64,000 bases of DNA from Flammeovirga agarivorans (lineage in GTDB: Bacteria > Bacteroidota > Bacteroidia > Cytophagales > Flammeovirgaceae). Every line of letters starts with the position of its first letter. The stretch's first letter is position 1. A program made the translations under genes and the position numbers. Shown piece by piece: positions 16,704-25,559 of the stretch. The notes beneath the pieces were generated by a model. The model saw nothing but the letters and a program-made list of their open reading frames with translations. It was not told the origin of the DNA and searched no databases. Location: the NCBI RefSeq assembly GCF_012641475.1, contig NZ_JABAIL010000005.1:1-64000 (forward strand), read 5' to 3'.

Positions 16704-19700
16704 TTACTATCTTTTTTGCTCCATGATAAGAGTGATAAGAAGCATCGTACATCGCGTCTGCACTTACAGGCCCGACATTAAATGTTCCTTTACTTACTGC
16801 TCTTACTACATAATAGAACTTCTTTTGTCTACTATTTGCTGTTACGAAGAAGTTTACTCTATCATCTCTGAAATCTACATGTTGAGGGTATGATGCTTTA
16901 TTTTTGGTCCAGCTCATACCAGGTATATCTCCTAACCTTGGGTTCTCAATTTCAAAACCTGCAGGTAGCATATCTGTTACCACTACATTCTCAACTTCTC
17001 GTTTTTCAGATTGTAATGCTATTTCTACCACAATAAGATCATTCTGTTTAAACTGATTAGAACTTATGATATTACCATTTCTATCATAGTACGTTCTTCT
17101 AACTTTCAGACCTTTGTCTTCCTGTTTAAATTTCCCAGAAGCATTAACTCCTTCCAGTTCCCAGAAGTAATATAATTCTCCGTTTCCAGTCGTAGAAATA
17201 TTGACAGTGTTTCCAATCACTTGGTTGGATAAGATCAGGTCCTCTCCAGTAGTAGATCCTACTTCTTTACCATTGACAATTACTTTAGCTGAAATATCTT
17301 GATGCTTAGCTTTGCTTAATACTTTACCTAATGCCATCAAACCAAATGCACTTTCTTGAGTAGTTAAATAGCTTTCACCTTTCATAGCTGTAGCTAACTC
17401 TTTCGTAAGTACTCCTATCTGACTATTCTGTGGGTCAGTATCAACCAATGCATTTAAGATTAAAGCTTCATCTCTAATGTATGATGAGAAACTACCACCA
17501 AATTCTCTTTCTCCTTTTAGTGCTCCAAAACCAGATGGCAATAATAATCTAAAACTTTTCATATCTCCTGTTCTCAAATAGGTAGCTGCTAATAGGTATT
17601 TTGAGCTATTATCTACAGATTTGATGTTTTTCTTGAAATAATTCATCGTCGGAACATCTGGTTTTCCAGCTTCTGCTAATACATATAATCCGTAGAATGA
17701 TGTTTTATCAAAGTATGTCTGCTTGATTCTTTCACCATTCGCATTGTATAAATAATAAGTATGTGACTTCTTCGATTTTACTTCTCTTGAAATGTAATTC
17801 CAAAGTTTATTCAATACTTTTTGCTCAACATCGTAACCTCTCTTTTTTGCTTCCATAAGGAAATGACAAGCATAAACAGATCCCCAGTAACTAACATAAG
17901 TTCCACCTTGCCAATAAGAAAGTCCTCCACTATACATTTGCATGCTTTGTAGTTTTCTAATGGCCTCATTGATATAGTAATCTCTATTTGCTTTCTGATC
18001 ACTCTTATCAAATCTTGCAGAAATTTCGCCTAAGTAAAGTTGAGGGAATACTTTAGAAGTAGTTTGCTCAACACATCCATAAGGATACATAATCAAGTAA
18101 TCTAAGCTTTTAGCAAACTCTATAACTGGCGATTTACTCAATATTAATTTTCCTGTAAGAGAAGATACAATAAAGTCTTCTTTTAGATTTACCTCTTTCT
18201 TCGTTGAATTCTTAAGCACTCCAGACCCATTGGATTTAAGTAAAGCGGTAACTGGTCTAACATTTAAATTCGTTTCGGAAATAAAGTCTTCATTTAATGC
18301 ATTAGCAATTACTGTCACTTTTCCTTCACCGATTGTATTATCAGCAGTTAAATCAAAGTATAATAGTTTTTCTGAATTCGCAGGAATACTTACCGTTTCT
18401 AATTTTTCGGCATTTACAGTTAATGCACCACTTACTTCTACTTTGGTCTTTACCTGAACAGTATTTTTAGTAGTATTTGCCAGCATAATCGATGCATTAT
18501 TTACATCGTTTGGACTCAAGAAACGAGGTACCGAGGTACTCATCACAAGAGGATCTTTTACTTTGATAAATTTCTCTGCACTACCAAATGAATTTCCTTT
18601 CGTAGCCACAGCCATAACTCTCAACTGCCCCGAAAACTCTGGTATATCAACTTTGAATGATACCTTACCATCACTATCAGTTTTTAATGTTCCACTCCAA
18701 AAAGCAACTAGGTTAACTCTATTATTTGTCATAGGGTTTGCTCTCGCTCCCAAATTTGCCATATCAGAACCAAAACTTGATGCCTGCTTTTTAAACTGAT
18801 AGATGTTTGGATACAAATCATAAGTCCTTACCTGAAGCGCTCTATTCTGATAGAAGTAATCAAACGGATTAGGTGTTTTATAATTCTTAATTTGAAGAAT
18901 ACCTTCATCAACAACAGCTACTGTAACTTCAATATCTTTTTCTTCTGTTGATGCTTGAACTTCAATAGTTTGAGACCTTCTTGAACGACTTTCTTTTGGA
19001 GCCTCTATTGATAATTGAAGGTTTCTTTTCTTAGTTGTTACTTTGATAGGCTGAAAACCATGAGCTACTGTTAATGGTAAAGCATTGTCTTGTGCTCCTT
19101 TAATTAAGGTCGCTGTAACAAAAATATTCGGTAGATGTTCTTCAACAATTGGAATTTCTAAAGAAGCTGACCTATTGTTCGTTTCAATCACTTGATGAGA
19201 GATAACTTCATCCTGTTCTATCGTTACCAACATCTTACCTTTAAATGGTGTTTTGAAAAGTACTTTAGCTTTTTCTCCAATGTTGTAAATCTCTTTTTCC
19301 GGTTCAATGATAATACGTCCCTCTCTGTCTACCTCAAAAGCAGTACTTGAAACACTTCCCCATCCATAGGCATAAAACCATCTGCTTACATATGTATTAG
19401 AGCCTTCTAAGTACAAACGCATTTCATATTCTCCCGATTCCTTCGGGAAAAATGAGTAGTTGGTTTCCTTACCAGTGATTTTTAATGCTTTCTCTTCTAC
19501 TTTGATTTCCTTCTGTCTTGAAACATATCTATAACGGTTATTGTACGTTTTTTCCATAACCGAGTGCCATTCATGTCTCACTAATTCTACTCTCGCAGAT
19601 ACATTTTGAGCTACATTCATCGAAGGATCCAAAGCTATAATAGGTACATTAAACCTATTCCTAGTCTTAATGTAATGGTCTCCATATTTAATACCCAAAT

Positions 19701-22077
19701 AATGGTTTTGAGTAGAAATTAGAACAGAATTCAATCTTCTTACAGGTCTTCCAGATTCGTCAAAGACAGTTGTGTATAACTTGGCATTTAACATACCACT
19801 GTTATCATAGATCTTACCGATTTTATAACTCTCGGTAAACTTCCCTTCTTTATCTGTTTTACCACCTCTAAGGTGTTCGTTATATTTTAAATCAAAATTA
19901 CCTTCTAGATTAAAATCATAATCGCTATAATTTTTTGGATTAATGTATTTACGGCTTAATGCCAAGTCCACTTCATAATTTCTATTCGCTGCAGGTGGTC
20001 CAAAAAGATTTAAAGCTGTTCCTTCTAAATTAATATCATCTAGAATCATGTATTTTTCTTTACTCAGCTTTGTCTTCACTTTAATTCTATCCGGCATAAA
20101 GTCTTCAACATTTACCTTTTTAGAAGCTAATACTACATTATTGGCTGTTGATACTTCAATAGAATAGAACCCTGTAACAGTTGCATCCATCAATTTCACA
20201 CTCCCTTCATAAGTTCCCTCACTATTCAGTGTTGCTCTTTCTGAGAATAACTCATTCCCATCTGGAAGAAATACTTTTACTTTGATAGGTTGATCTGCTA
20301 CTGCATCCCAGTTTTGATCTCTTACAATGGCTTTAAAATAAACTGTTTCTCCTGGTCTGTATAAATCACGGTCACCATAAATGAAGGTCATCAGTGATGC
20401 TGAGTTAGGATATCTACCACCAACATCAAAACGTGACGTAGAGATTCTTGTCTGACGGAAATTCATATAGTTGAAATCTCCATCCTTTTCAGCATAGATC
20501 ATCTCTACTCTAAAACCTTTTGTATGGATATCTAGATCTAGAAAATTTGCAATACCATCGTTACCTGTTTTTACAGTATATACTTCCTGATTATTACTAC
20601 TTACTAGAGTCACATTTACATTGGGTAATGGAGTAGCATCAGCAATAGAATTAGCATAAACGAAGATATTGTTCTTTCCTTTCTTGGCAATCAGACCAAT
20701 GTCAGAGATACTAATTAGTTTTCTAGATACAAGGTACCTTTTGCTAGAACTACGAACTTCAACAACATAAACTCCATTAAATCTTGATTCATCCAAAAAG
20801 TCTAATGACAATGTTCTTACATGCCCATTGGATTTTAGATCACTGACATAAACATTATGATTAGAAAATACTTTATCACCTAACTTCGAATAAGATGGTG
20901 ATGAATAATAATATTCACTTTCTTGATATAGTTGATTATTATCAAAGTAACTGTAAAGGTTGTTTTTGTATACTTTATAAACATCAATATCAACTCTTGG
21001 AACATTGACGATTTTTAAGTCTACTGTCTTCTCACTTTTAGAAGACATATAAAATGCATTCTTATCTAAAAAGGCAATACTCGGAGTTACTTCACCAAAA
21101 GCAACATACTCTTTTACTTTTTCTGATAATGTAGTATTGAATACCCCTTTTACATTTTTAGAGATTGTGACCACATATTCTTCTCCTGCTTGAAAGTCAC
21201 CCTTTAATTTTAAACCACTTTCTAGCTTCTCTACTTCAAAAGCAATTTTTGGTGAAACACTAATTAATGATTTAATTCCTTTCGTTTGGATGCTTTGATT
21301 AGATCTAATGACAATTACATTTTCTCCTCCTTCAAATTCACCTTTTACCGATGTAATCGATAATTCCTCCGCTTTCGGAATAAATCCATCTACCTTTATT
21401 GCCTTTTCCCCTTTACTTTCTTTTGAAAGCTTTATTCCTTGAGCGATAGTTATTGAGATGGGAGTATTCTGATTGTTCTTGTTATGATCATCAATACTAA
21501 TTACAACCTTATCAGTGTTACCTGTTGAATACTGTGATATCTTTAATTTTTTATCTCCAGCTTTTATTGTTGTTTTCTCAAATACTTCTTTGCTAGAAAC
21601 GGCATAGTTAAACTTTAGTGTAACATGAGGTACTGCCAGATTATTTTTACCAAATGCCCATGCTGTTTCAGATTCTTCTATTGAAAGTTCAGGTGTATAG
21701 AAACTATACGAAAGTTCATTTCCTTCTAAGTTCAAACCTTCCTTACTAAAAGCTTCTGGAGATAATTTTAATTTATATTGAGTGCTTGGATTAAACCCCG
21801 ACTCCGGTGAAAAAATTAAAGAGTTCTTTGCTGTCCATTTGTATTTACCATTAACTTTTGGTGTTATAGTGAAATACCCAAACGATTCATCTAGCCAATC
21901 GTTTACTTTATCTTCTCTGATTTTCTCGCTAAAAGTAAAAGCTAAGTTCTGTTTTAAAGAGATTTCATCTTTAAAATTTACATAGGTGATTTTAGTAGTT
22001 GTGGAATCTTCAGAACTCTTATTACAGGCCTGAAAGCATAAGAGGGTTAGACAAAGAAAAATAAAGTTACGTCTCAT
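16696..22077 (-). CDS. Alpha-2-macroglobulin family lipoprotein (thioester protease inhibitor)
   Basis: A 1793-residue exported protein. Residues 1-18 look like a lipoprotein signal ending at C18 (CFQAC; the lipobox is not canonical). N-terminal Ig-like and MG domains run to about residue 900, including GDRDLYRPGETVYFKA, the MG2-like signature of bacterial A2M. A central A2M domain (about 1130-1250) has NLVAFWSGTLKTDSDGKVSF. The thioester motif GCVEQ has C1335 and Q1338 and is intact, followed by the alpha/alpha toroid and a C-terminal receptor-like domain. Bacterial A2Ms trap attacking proteases in the periplasm. In proteobacteria the gene usually pairs with pbpC; here it overlaps an Omp85-type gene. 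Confidence 0.94.
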   Translation of the reverse strand: MRRNFIFLCLTLLCFQACNKSSEDSTTTKITYVNFKDEISLKQNLAFTFSEKIREDKVNDWLDESFGYFTITPKVNGKYKWTAKNSLIFSPESGFNPSTQYKLKLSPEAFSKEGLNLEGNELSYSFYTPELSIEESETAWAFGKNNLAVPHVTLKFNYAVSSKEVFEKTTIKAGDKKLKISQYSTGNTDKVVISIDDHNKNNQNTPISITIAQGIKLSKESKGEKAIKVDGFIPKAEELSITSVKGEFEGGENVIVIRSNQSIQTKGIKSLISVSPKIAFEVEKLESGLKLKGDFQAGEEYVVTISKNVKGVFNTTLSEKVKEYVAFGEVTPSIAFLDKNAFYMSSKSEKTVDLKIVNVPRVDIDVYKVYKNNLYSYFDNNQLYQESEYYYSSPSYSKLGDKVFSNHNVYVSDLKSNGHVRTLSLDFLDESRFNGVYVVEVRSSSKRYLVSRKLISISDIGLIAKKGKNNIFVYANSIADATPLPNVNVTLVSSNNQEVYTVKTGNDGIANFLDLDIHTKGFRVEMIYAEKDGDFNYMNFRQTRISTSRFDVGGRYPNSASLMTFIYGDRDLYRPGETVYFKAIVRDQNWDAVADQPIKVKVFLPDGNELFSERATLNSEGTYEGSVKLMDATVTGFYSIEVSTANNVVLASKKVNVEDFMPDRIKVKTKLSKEKYMILDDINLEGTALNLFGPPAANRNYEVDLALSRKYINPKNYSDYDFNLEGNFDLKYNEHLRGGKTDKEGKFTESYKIGKIYDNSGMLNAKLYTTVFDESGRPVRRLNSVLISTQNHYLGIKYGDHYIKTRNRFNVPIIALDPSMNVAQNVSARVELVRHEWHSVMEKTYNNRYRYVSRQKEIKVEEKALKITGKETNYSFFPKESGEYEMRLYLEGSNTYVSRWFYAYGWGSVSSTAFEVDREGRIIIEPEKEIYNIGEKAKVLFKTPFKGKMLVTIEQDEVISHQVIETNNRSASLEIPIVEEHLPNIFVTATLIKGAQDNALPLTVAHGFQPIKVTTKKRNLQLSIEAPKESRSRRSQTIEVQASTEEKDIEVTVAVVDEGILQIKNYKTPNPFDYFYQNRALQVRTYDLYPNIYQFKKQASSFGSDMANLGARANPMTNNRVNLVAFWSGTLKTDSDGKVSFKVDIPEFSGQLRVMAVATKGNSFGSAEKFIKVKDPLVMSTSVPRFLSPNDVNNASIMLANTTKNTVQVKTKVEVSGALTVNAEKLETVSIPANSEKLLYFDLTADNTIGEGKVTVIANALNEDFISETNLNVRPVTALLKSNGSGVLKNSTKKEVNLKEDFIVSSLTGKLILSKSPVIEFAKSLDYLIMYPYGCVEQTTSKVFPQLYLGEISARFDKSDQKANRDYYINEAIRKLQSMQMYSGGLSYWQGGTYVSYWGSVYACHFLMEAKKRGYDVEQKVLNKLWNYISREVKSKKSHTYYLYNANGERIKQTYFDKTSFYGLYVLAEAGKPDVPTMNYFKKNIKSVDNSSKYLLAATYLRTGDMKSFRLLLPSGFGALKGEREFGGSFSSYIRDEALILNALVDTDPQNSQIGVLTKELATAMKGESYLTTQESAFGLMALGKVLSKAKHQDISAKVIVNGKEVGSTTGEDLILSNQVIGNTVNISTTGNGELYYFWELEGVNASGKFKQEDKGLKVRRTYYDRNGNIISSNQFKQNDLIVVEIALQSEKREVENVVVTDMLPAGFEIENPRLGDIPGMSWTKNKASYPQHVDFRDDRVNFFVTANSRQKKFYYVVRAVSKGTFNVGPVSADAMYDASYHSYHGAKKIVID

Positions 22078-22117
22078 TATGGTTATGAAGTTTTATCTAG
22101 TTTACTATTCTAAAGAT

Positions 22118-22149
22118 ACAAAAAAAGCTATACTCAATCGTATAGCTTT
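22118..22149 (-). terminator. Terminator of the gldN gene
   Basis: Ten-bp stem AAAGCTATAC (22124-22133) / GTATAGCTTT (22140-22149) followed by a T-run on the minus strand, 24 nt past the gldN stop. It isolates gldN from the alpha-2-macroglobulin gene. Confidence 0.82.
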
Positions 22150-22172
22150 CAAATTTCTTATTGGTTGATATA

Positions 22173-23036
22173 TTAATACTCCCAAAGTAATGCTTCGTAT
22201 TCCATTAGCTTATAAACTGCCTCTTGTGATTGATACAATGATCTCTGATCGTTACCATACATCATAATGATTGAGTTGTCCTGAGGATTCTCAAATTTAA
22301 TCAAACGGCCATCCCATAATTCTAATGCAAACGCATCACCTAAGTTTCTATGCTGAGCAGCATTTACTCCATTGTACCAAACGGCTTTTGGATCTTCTTG
22401 AAGTTTGCCTTCTGGATTTTTTATATGAAATACTTGATCATTCAATTCTTTAAAAGAGAATGAGCCTAATACAATATCAATACCTTTTGGATTTTCAGAA
22501 GCAGGAATAATTAAGTTTACTGCCACCAAATCGTTATACATTTTTGATCTTCTTTTATCAAAAACTCTATCTACTTTCAATTCAATTGCCCATAAACGAT
22601 CAGGAGAATATTCATCACCAGGTTTTTGACCGTTGTCTTTTTTCACAGTTACACCGTCAACATCACCCCAAGCAGCGTCATCATCTTCATATTCTGAAAT
22701 ATCTCCTACAGTCTGTGGGATAATCAATCTACTCAAAAATTCTTCTTTAGAGATTCTGTTTTCTAGAGTATCACTTGAATAAGGAATAATCCTGTCATCC
22801 TTTACAGCATCAATAATAATCTTCGTTACCTCATGATTCTTAGCAAAGAAACCATTATTAATTTTTGTCTGAAGGTTTACTCTAAACCATAGAGATTTTT
22901 TCCACATGACCTCATAGTTCTGAATATCCATCATCGAGTGTGGATTAGAAAGAGTATCCGCAAGTTGAGCCTTAGCTATATTAGTGATTAATAATAGGCA
23001 AATGGTAAGGCTACATAGTTGATTTATAATACGCAT
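22173..23036 (-). CDS. gldN: Gliding motility / type IX secretion protein GldN (PorN)
   Basis: GldN (PorN in Porphyromonas) forms the periplasmic ring with GldK in the type IX secretion system and is needed for gliding. The start is the ATG at 23036 (MRIINQLCSLTICLLLI), which yields a signal peptide cut near AKA-QLA; an upstream TTG at 23051 is unlikely. The mature 265-residue protein has the family features: NYEVMWKKSLWFRVNLQTKIN near the N-terminus, an acidic insertion at about 130-150 and KVDRVFDKRRSKMYNDLVAVNLI in the middle. In other Bacteroidota gldN is the last gene of gldKLMN. Here it stands alone with its own terminator, so gldKLM must lie elsewhere. Confidence 0.88.
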   Translation of the reverse strand: MRIINQLCSLTICLLLITNIAKAQLADTLSNPHSMMDIQNYEVMWKKSLWFRVNLQTKINNGFFAKNHEVTKIIIDAVKDDRIIPYSSDTLENRISKEEFLSRLIIPQTVGDISEYEDDDAAWGDVDGVTVKKDNGQKPGDEYSPDRLWAIELKVDRVFDKRRSKMYNDLVAVNLIIPASENPKGIDIVLGSFSFKELNDQVFHIKNPEGKLQEDPKAVWYNGVNAAQHRNLGDAFALELWDGRLIKFENPQDNSIIMMYGNDQRSLYQSQEAVYKLMEYEALLWEY

Positions 23037-23190
23037 ATGGAGGTTAAACAAGTGTTTTATGAAGCAATATATTTAGGTAGATAAAAATATCATGCCACAT
23101 TTTAAAATCGTTATTTACTTCTTAAACAATAGATGTTTATCTATTTAGTCACCATGCAAAGATACTAGTTAATTAGAAATCTATTTATAC

Positions 23191-23228
23191 AAAAATACCC
23201 CTAGAAGTACATCCAGGGGTATTTTTAT
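23191..23228. terminator. Bidirectional terminator after the DUF349/RGG gene
   Basis: Perfect 12-bp stem AAAAATACCCCT (23191-23202) / AGGGGTATTTTT (23215-23226), with T residues on both strands. It is 20 nt from the stop codon. Confidence 0.88.
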
Positions 23229-23247
23229 ATTTATATCTAACTAAAGA

Positions 23248-25080
23248 TTACATAGCTAATAACTTATCCTCTAATTTCTTAAGGATACGTTGCTTCGTCT
23301 TTAATTTGTTCACATAGTTGTTACGCTCTTGGTATAAAGCGTAGTTCTCAGAGTTTTGTTCAGCAGCAGCTGAAGACAAAATCGAAGAATATTTCGCATT
23401 GAACTCAAATAACTCTTGCTCATCCTTACGGATTGATTCTCTCAAGATATCTAATTTGATTTTCAATTGCTCAAAGTCAGATAAGCTATATAAATCTGGC
23501 TCCTCGTTCTTCGCTGTACGCTCTAAGAAGTGTGATTCAAAGATTTCGTTACAAACGATACGGAAACGTAAGTTTAACTCCTTATCTTCTTGAGATGGTT
23601 CTTTACCTAAAGATTTCCAACCGTTTTGTAATGTTTTAATGTTAGCAATGTTGAATGGTGCACCATCATTTAGGTACTTTTCAGCAGTATCTAACAAATC
23701 TTTCTTAGACTCTAGTGGAGTCTTTTGTGGTGAAGAAGACATATCTCTTGTGCTGTATGCTGGAGAATTTCCTCCTCCAAAACCTTCACGTTGAGCATAG
23801 TTGCTACGTTGTTGGTAACCTCCGCTGTCACCACCACGATCACGTTGTTGGTATCCACCGTTATCACGTTGTTGGTATCCACCACGGTCACGTTGTTGGT
23901 ATCCACCGTTATCGCGTTGTTGGTATCCACCACGATCACGTTGTTGGTATCCACCGCCATCACGTTGCTGACCATATCCGCCACCACGTTGCTGACCGTA
24001 TCCGCCGCCACCGCGTTGTTGACCATATCCGCCACCACCGCGTTGTTGGTATCCACCGCCATCACGTTGCTGACCGTATCCGCCACCACGTTGCTGACCG
24101 TATCCGCCACCACCGCGTTGTTGGCCGTATCCACCGCCGCCACGTTGTTGGCCGTATCCGCCACCACCGCGTTGCTGACCGTATCCGCCGCCGCGTTGTT
24201 GACCGTATCCACCACCACGTTGCTGACCGTATCCGCCGCCGCCGCGTTGTTGGTATCCACCGCCATCACGTTGACCGTATCCACCACCTGGATTTAATGA
24301 TTGGAAGAATTTAGTTGTTTCACGTTTGAAATCACTAAATAAGAATCCCATTTTCCTTTTAGGAACCATAGGAACTTCTCTCCAATCGTTTTGTATTTTC
24401 TTCACATCGTCAACGAACTCTTGTCCGCCACCATTACGGTTGATACGTCTTACTTTGATTAATAAAGCTTCGTATTGATCGATGCTCTCTTCATGCATTT
24501 CATTTTGGCGAGCATAGAAGTTAGATCTGTTCTGGTAGAATTCATCCATTGCAGCATTAAACTTCTCAGAAAGTTGCTCTTCCATTTCTTTGTGAGCAGA
24601 ACCGGTTTTAATCCAGTTCATTTTAATTTCTTTGAATCGTAATGAAGCAGTTTTCCAATCAGTACTACCTTTCCATTCTTCAGCCTCTTTTAAAAGAGCA
24701 TTTTTAATTTCTAAGTTCTTTTCTCTGTTAACGGCAATGTATTCATTGATTTCATCTTCTAATACATTGATAATTTCGTACAGTTGTGTAAAGTCGCCAA
24801 GGCCATTGAAAGAAGCTAAATAAGTACGCATGTGGATCAGCTTCATTAGGAAAGAACCTTTGTTCTCAGCAGTACGAACTGCTTCTTGAACTGCTAATAC
24901 TTTATCTGTAACCATTTTGAAACGGTCAACAAAGTATTGTAAACTTTCTTCTTCGCTTTCTCTAACAACACCGATTTCTCTGTCTTGGAAGTGGTAATAT
25001 CCTCTTAAAAATACTTTACCATCTTTTACATAGCCGTACTCTGTAATGTCCTTGTGCTCGATAATTTGGGAATCTGACAT
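23248..25080 (-). CDS. DUF349 helical protein with a long Gly/Tyr/Gln/Arg low-complexity domain
   Basis: A 610-residue cytosolic protein without signal peptide. DUF349-type three-helix units occur at about residues 126-190 ([20 protein letters not shown]) and 198-255 ([12 protein letters not shown]), and again at about 457-520 ([12 protein letters not shown]). Between the second and third, residues 265-434 are an uninterrupted run of 19 GGY-type units such as GGGYGQQR and RGGYQQRD. The N- and C-terminal parts are otherwise charged and helical, ending in a coiled coil ([17 protein letters not shown]). DUF349 proteins occur in many Bacteroidota; function is unproven. The repeat composition, with one Tyr and one Arg per unit, resembles eukaryotic RGG/FET RNA-binding, phase-separating domains. 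Nucleic-acid binding is inference. Confidence 0.85.
   Translation of the reverse strand: MSDSQIIEHKDITEYGYVKDGKVFLRGYYHFQDREIGVVRESEEESLQYFVDRFKMVTDKVLAVQEAVRTAENKGSFLMKLIHMRTYLASFNGLGDFTQLYEIINVLEDEINEYIAVNREKNLEIKNALLKEAEEWKGSTDWKTASLRFKEIKMNWIKTGSAHKEMEEQLSEKFNAAMDEFYQNRSNFYARQNEMHEESIDQYEALLIKVRRINRNGGGQEFVDDVKKIQNDWREVPMVPKRKMGFLFSDFKRETTKFFQSLNPGGGYGQRDGGGYQQRGGGGYGQQRGGGYGQQRGGGYGQQRGGGGYGQQRGGGGYGQQRGGGGYGQQRGGGYGQQRDGGGYQQRGGGGYGQQRGGGGYGQQRGGGYGQQRDGGGYQQRDRGGYQQRDNGGYQQRDRGGYQQRDNGGYQQRDRGGDSGGYQQRSNYAQREGFGGGNSPAYSTRDMSSSPQKTPLESKKDLLDTAEKYLNDGAPFNIANIKTLQNGWKSLGKEPSQEDKELNLRFRIVCNEIFESHFLERTAKNEEPDLYSLSDFEQLKIKLDILRESIRKDEQELFEFNAKYSSILSSAAAEQNSENYALYQERNNYVNKLKTKQRILKKLEDKLLAM
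23779..24288 (-). repeat. Tandem coding repeat encoding the GGY/QQR low-complexity domain
   Basis: About 510 bp of imperfect 21-27-bp tandem units of the type GGTGGCGGATACGGTCAGCA (first 20 bases), translating to [25 protein letters not shown] or RGGYQQRD. Two higher-order classes are visible: GQQR-type units toward the N-terminus and alternating RD/ND units near the C-terminal end. The region is much more GC-rich than the surrounding gene. Because of its periodicity it leaves several long false frames open on both strands. It is expected to vary in copy number between strains. Confidence 0.95.
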
Positions 25081-25559
25081 CGCTTTTCGCTTGTTTGGTT
25101 TTTAAATGATAATAAAAGCTGTTGATTAAATAAACTGGTGAAGGATTATCTATTAATACATGAGTCAATATGACAGTGTATTAAACAATTAATATGATCA
25201 AAATTAAATAAGTGAATGATCAATAGTTTTTTTTCGATAGTCTCTTACAAACCTACATTTTATGTTAATTACTTTATTATTTTATTCTACCTATAATAGT
25301 ATAATAGTAAAAATTAAATTATCTTTTTTGAATTCCTTTTTATTATTTCAAATAAATAATGAACGTTAAAATCTCTAACAAAATTATGCCATAATTAACA
25401 GTAATTTTAGAGAGTGTGATTTCATGTTGCAAATTGCAGTGTTACTTTCTGATTTGCAAATTTTTAATGATTAAATAGCAACATTTTATTGGCATTTAAA
25501 CTAAGTAATCATATACTTTTACGTAAAATACGAAAATTAAGTTCAAATATTCACATTTT
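25081..25559. other. Divergent promoter region between the DUF349/RGG gene and ettA
   Basis: A 479-bp AT-rich region with no credible frame or RNA gene. Reading left, a TAATTTTG box (complement of 25199-25206) fits the -7 consensus but lacks a TTG at 19-20 nt. Reading right, TTG at 25488-25490 followed by a TATACTTTTA element about 20 nt downstream is a weak ettA promoter candidate. Nothing else stands out. Confidence 0.35.

Noticed and set aside
23779-24288. CRISPR-like array
   Set aside because: The units are contiguous and coding, without unique spacers of constant length, and no cas gene is nearby.
23712-24314. Long open frames of 168-199 codons on both strands across the Gly/Tyr/Gln/Arg repeat
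   Set aside because: They are side effects of the 21-27-bp periodic, stop-free repeat. Their products are monotonous His/Val/Thr/Ala repeats without folds, while the 610-codon frame continues on both sides into DUF349 sequence.
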